NCBI GenBank assembly: GCA_049654905.1
Contig: JBASIS010000041.1
Location: 1-15,455 of the forward strand
Reading direction: 5' to 3'
DNA: 15,455 bases
From: M0108 sp049654905
GTDB taxonomy: Bacteria; Pseudomonadota; Gammaproteobacteria; Chromatiales; Chromatiaceae
Shown: positions 13,387 through 15,455 of the stretch, in pieces
How the letters are laid out: each line of letters opens with the position of its first letter
Numbering within the stretch: position 1 is the first letter of the stretch
Notes under the pieces: generated by a model
What the model saw: only the letters and a program-made list of their open reading frames with translations
Told to the model about the DNA's origin: nothing
Databases searched by the model: none
Position numbers and translations under genes: made by a program

Positions 13387-13862
13387 CGGCCACCCCGCCA
13401 CCCAGTCCCCCGATACCTAGCAACTCCCAGCCGAGCATCCGGTCAGGGTCCTGGGTCCGCCTGCACCTCTCCATTCATCTCGGCGATGGCACCGAAGCCC
13501 TCTCCACCTTCGGCGAGTCCCCGCTGGAGCTAACCCTGGGAGATGGGACCCTGACCCCGGGCACCGAGCACGGCCTCCTGGGTCTGACCCCGGGCGCGGA
13601 GGTCGAGCGCCTGGCCGACGGCAACCAGCTCTTCGGGCAATGGCGCGAGGATAATCTGCATTGGCTGGCCAAAACCGAGTTCCCTGACGCCGTGCCCCAG
13701 CCCGGCAGCCTGGTCGCCTTCACCACCCCCGACGGGGTCCAAACCCCGAGCATCATCAAGGACCTCCAGGGCGACCAGGTCCAGGTTGACTTCAACCACC
13801 CCCTCTCCGGCCGGGTCCTGCGCCTGCATTATCAGATCCTCGCGGTTACGGACCCCGCCTAG
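13383..13862 (+). CDS. fkpB: FKBP-type peptidyl-prolyl cis-trans isomerase, SlpA/FkpB type
   Basis: Protein of 159 aa from the GTG start (149 in E. coli). Residues 23-159 follow FkpB: VRLHLSIHLGDGTEALSTF (25-43), LGDGTLTPGTEHGLLGLTPG (52-71), the insert-in-flap region (about 80-125) and VDFNHPLSGRVL (135-146), the hallmark NHPLxG of this family. It catalyses proline isomerisation and assists folding; it is cytoplasmic, with no signal peptide. The first 20 residues are Pro/Ser-rich and longer than in E. coli. The frame is open up to 13227, but GTG 13383 is preferred because it overlaps the stop of the Cys-rich mini-protein (GTGA) and leaves a family-length product. ispH follows after 100 bases, a neighbourhood conserved in gammaproteobacteria. 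Confidence 0.92.
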   Translation: MTATPPPSPPIPSNSQPSIRSGSWVRLHLSIHLGDGTEALSTFGESPLELTLGDGTLTPGTEHGLLGLTPGAEVERLADGNQLFGQWREDNLHWLAKTEFPDAVPQPGSLVAFTTPDGVQTPSIIKDLQGDQVQVDFNHPLSGRVLRLHYQILAVTDPA

Positions 13863-13962
13863 CACTGGCCCGGATCAGCCCCCATGACGACGCTACCGCT
13901 TTCCATCCCGACAGTCGCCATCACTCCTTGCATCCAACCTAGACCTCACCATCCCGGAATCC

Positions 13963-14916
13963 ATGAACATACTCCTTGCCAATCCCCGCGGCTTCTGCGC
14001 GGGCGTCGATCGCGCCATTGAGATCGTCAAGCGCGTGCTGGATCTTTTCGGCGCCCCCATCTATGTGCGCCACGAGGTCGTCCACAACCGCTTCGTGGTC
14101 GAGAACCTGCGGGAGCGGGGTGCCGTTTTCGTCGATGAAGTGGACCAGGTCCCCATCGGTGCCACTCTCATCTTCAGCGCCCATGGCGTAGCCCAAGGGG
14201 TGCGGACCGCCGCCGCCGCTCGCCAACTGCGCGTCTTTGATGCTACTTGCCCGCTAGTCACCAAGGTCCACCTGGAGGTCGCGCGGCACTGCCGCGATGA
14301 CCGCGAGGTGATCCTGATCGGCCATCGCGGCCACCCGGAAGTGGAAGGCACCATGGGACAGGGCGGCGCCGGGGACCGCATCCATCTGGTCCAGGAAGTC
14401 GCCGACGTCGCCAACCTCCCGGTGCACGACCCGGAACACCTGGCCTATGTCACCCAGACCACCCTATCCATGGATGACACCCAGGCGATTATCGCCGCCC
14501 TCCAGGCGCGCTTCCCCCTCATCCAGGGCCCGCGCAAGAGCGACATCTGTTACGCCACCCAAAACCGCCAGGACGCGGTCAAGGATCTCGCCCGGCGCTG
14601 CGAACTCCTGCTGGTGGTGGGCTCCCCCAATAGTTCCAACTCCAACCGGCTACGCGAACTCGCCCAAAAACAAGGCATCACCGCCTATCTCATCGATGGC
14701 GCCGAAGACATTCGACGCGATTGGTTGGCTAATGCCCCCACCGTCGGCATCACCGCCGGGGCCTCCGCCCCCGAAATCCTGGTGGAACGTGTCATCGCCC
14801 GCCTCAAGGAATGGGGCGCCAGCGAGGTGGTGGAACAGTCCGGCATCCGCGAGCAAGTCGTCTTCCCCCTACCCCGGGAACTGGTTGCCCCGCCGGAGGC
14901 CGCTAAATCCCTCTGA
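13963..14916 (+). CDS. ispH: 4-hydroxy-3-methylbut-2-enyl diphosphate reductase IspH
   Basis: Protein of 317 aa (316 in E. coli) catalysing the last step of the MEP isoprenoid pathway, reducing HMBPP to IPP and DMAPP with a [4Fe-4S] cluster. The three cluster cysteines are Cys12 (PRGFCAGVDRA), Cys96 (DATCPLVTK) and Cys196 (SDICYATQNRQ). Substrate residues are present: His41 (VVHN), His74 (SAHG), His124 and Glu126 (GHPEVEGT), and the SPNSSNSNRL loop (221-230). The ATG gives the canonical start MNILLANPRGFC; GGA about eight bases upstream is a weak ribosome site. It follows fkpB by 100 bases and may share its transcript. An essential cytoplasmic enzyme; intact, with no missing residue. Confidence 0.97.
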   Translation: MNILLANPRGFCAGVDRAIEIVKRVLDLFGAPIYVRHEVVHNRFVVENLRERGAVFVDEVDQVPIGATLIFSAHGVAQGVRTAAAARQLRVFDATCPLVTKVHLEVARHCRDDREVILIGHRGHPEVEGTMGQGGAGDRIHLVQEVADVANLPVHDPEHLAYVTQTTLSMDDTQAIIAALQARFPLIQGPRKSDICYATQNRQDAVKDLARRCELLLVVGSPNSSNSNRLRELAQKQGITAYLIDGAEDIRRDWLANAPTVGITAGASAPEILVERVIARLKEWGASEVVEQSGIREQVVFPLPRELVAPPEAAKSL

Positions 14917-14985
14917 AACTCCTGGCCGCGTTGGATCGATTGGACCTCATCATCGCCTAAGGTGCCAGGGAAGCCGCTATGAGCC

Positions 14986-15014
14986 TTGTCCGCTCCCGAG
15001 GGATTTCTTATACT
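14986..15014 (+). promoter_or_regulatory. Sigma-70 promoter of the tRNA-Thr gene
   Basis: TTGTCC (14986-14991) and TATACT (15009-15014) are exactly 17 bases apart; the -10 box matches five of six and ends 11 bases before the tRNA, consistent with a very short leader. Confidence 0.7.
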
Positions 15015-15025
15015 TGTTGCTTGTT

Positions 15026-15101
<76 letters not shown>

Positions 15102-15108
15102 TAAATTC

Positions 15109-15146
15109 AAAAGCTTAGGACTAACAACCCTAAGCTTTTTTCTTTT
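15109..15146 (+). terminator. Rho-independent terminator of the tRNA-Thr gene
   Basis: AAAAGCTTAGG (15109-15119) pairs with CCTAAGCTTTT (15129-15139) around a 9-base loop and runs into TTTTTTCTTTT. It begins eight bases after the CCA end. Confidence 0.93.
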
Positions 15147-15167
15147 GGTGCTATGCTGGTGCTATGC
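15146..15167. repeat. Tandem duplication of an 11-base unit after the tRNA terminator
   Basis: TGGTGCTATGC occurs twice head-to-tail (15146-15156 and 15157-15167). Its first base is the last T of the terminator tract. It may mark slippage or the scar of an element at the tRNA end; no integrase or second tRNA 3' copy is visible in the window. Confidence 0.6.
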
Positions 15168-15455
15168 CAGGGTCCTTTCCTAGCGCCACTTGGCTTGGCT
15201 TGGCGGTAATCCGATCTGCTTGGAGGAAGGGGAGTACCAGCAACATTTGCCCGTAGTCCTCAATCAATAGGGTCCATAACGCCGTCAGAACGGTCGTTCA
15301 GACCACCCCGAACCCATCCCGCGCAACTACCCCCTCCCGAGCCTCAAGCAGCCTCAGGTCCCGATCGGGAGCTTGATTGGCCACCACCCTACCCCGTCCT
15401 CCCCGGGGCTGGCAGGACCCCTACCAGGCGGCTACCGTCGATATCTACCCATACC
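15168..15455. other. Gene-free stretch at the window edge
   Basis: No supported gene is seen in these 288 bases. They hold three tandem TTGGC copies (about 15190-15204) and a 12-base palindrome TCCCGATCGGGA (about 15359-15370). A minus-strand frame open from the edge to a TAG at 15389 covers 21 codons (ending LVGVLPAPGRTG) and could be the tail of a gene beyond the window, but this is too short to call. Confidence 0.4.

Noticed and set aside
15389..15455. Minus-strand open frame at the window edge
   Set aside because: Only 21 codons are visible; a real gene tail cannot be told from chance.

Overview
The window (15,455 bases, GC-rich, dominated by CTG/GCC-type codons) looks like chromosomal DNA of a gammaproteobacterium, most likely Chromatiales (purple sulfur bacteria and relatives). 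The fkpB-ispH pair, the RimO and IspH sequences and the tRNA-Thr all fit a gammaproteobacterium. The order-level guess is inference from gene content and composition, not from a marker tree.

Layout. 1-96: a hairpin that may belong to an interspersed repeat, and a weak terminator. 97-918 (-): DUF533/TerB-like membrane protein. 1190-2674 (+): fusion of a helix-turn-helix-like head, a coiled coil, a plant-type [2Fe-2S] ferredoxin domain and a degenerate FNR-type reductase. 2765-3661 (-): DUF6279-like lipoprotein, divergent from 3736-3957 (+), a two-helix membrane protein; a perfect AT-rich palindrome lies between them. 4044-6129 (-): a two-gene operon of an octaheme HAO-family cytochrome c and an overlapping NapC/NirT-type tetraheme quinol dehydrogenase. 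6431-7723 (+): divergent pentaheme cytochrome of the c554 type, ending at a strong terminator. 7825-8862 (+): P1 (DmpA-like) peptidase. 8954-9346 (+): DUF3775 protein. 9659-10674 (+): HPF/RaiA-like protein and a DUF971-MoaD-like fusion, 5 bases apart. 10690-13038 (-): rimO followed by an AcuI/YhdH-type acryloyl-CoA reductase. 13240-14916 (+): Cys-rich mini membrane protein, fkpB and ispH. 15026-15101 (+): tRNA-Thr(CGU) with promoter and terminator, then about 300 bases without a recognisable gene.

The outstanding region is 4044-7723. Three proteins with 17 CxxCH sites combine the three cytochrome types of the hydroxylamine-quinone redox module (HAO, c554 and a NapC/NrfH-type membrane cytochrome). 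They are arranged divergently around an AT-rich control region, whose sequence elements recur in the 3662-3735 divergent promoter. The likely function is periplasmic nitrogen-oxide or hydroxylamine redox chemistry coupled to the quinone pool; the sequence does not settle whether it runs oxidatively or reductively. The other genes are mostly housekeeping, but several have unusual domain architectures: the HTH-ferredoxin-reductase fusion, the DUF971-MoaD fusion without a Gly-Gly tail, and the 48-residue Cys-rich protein coupled to fkpB.
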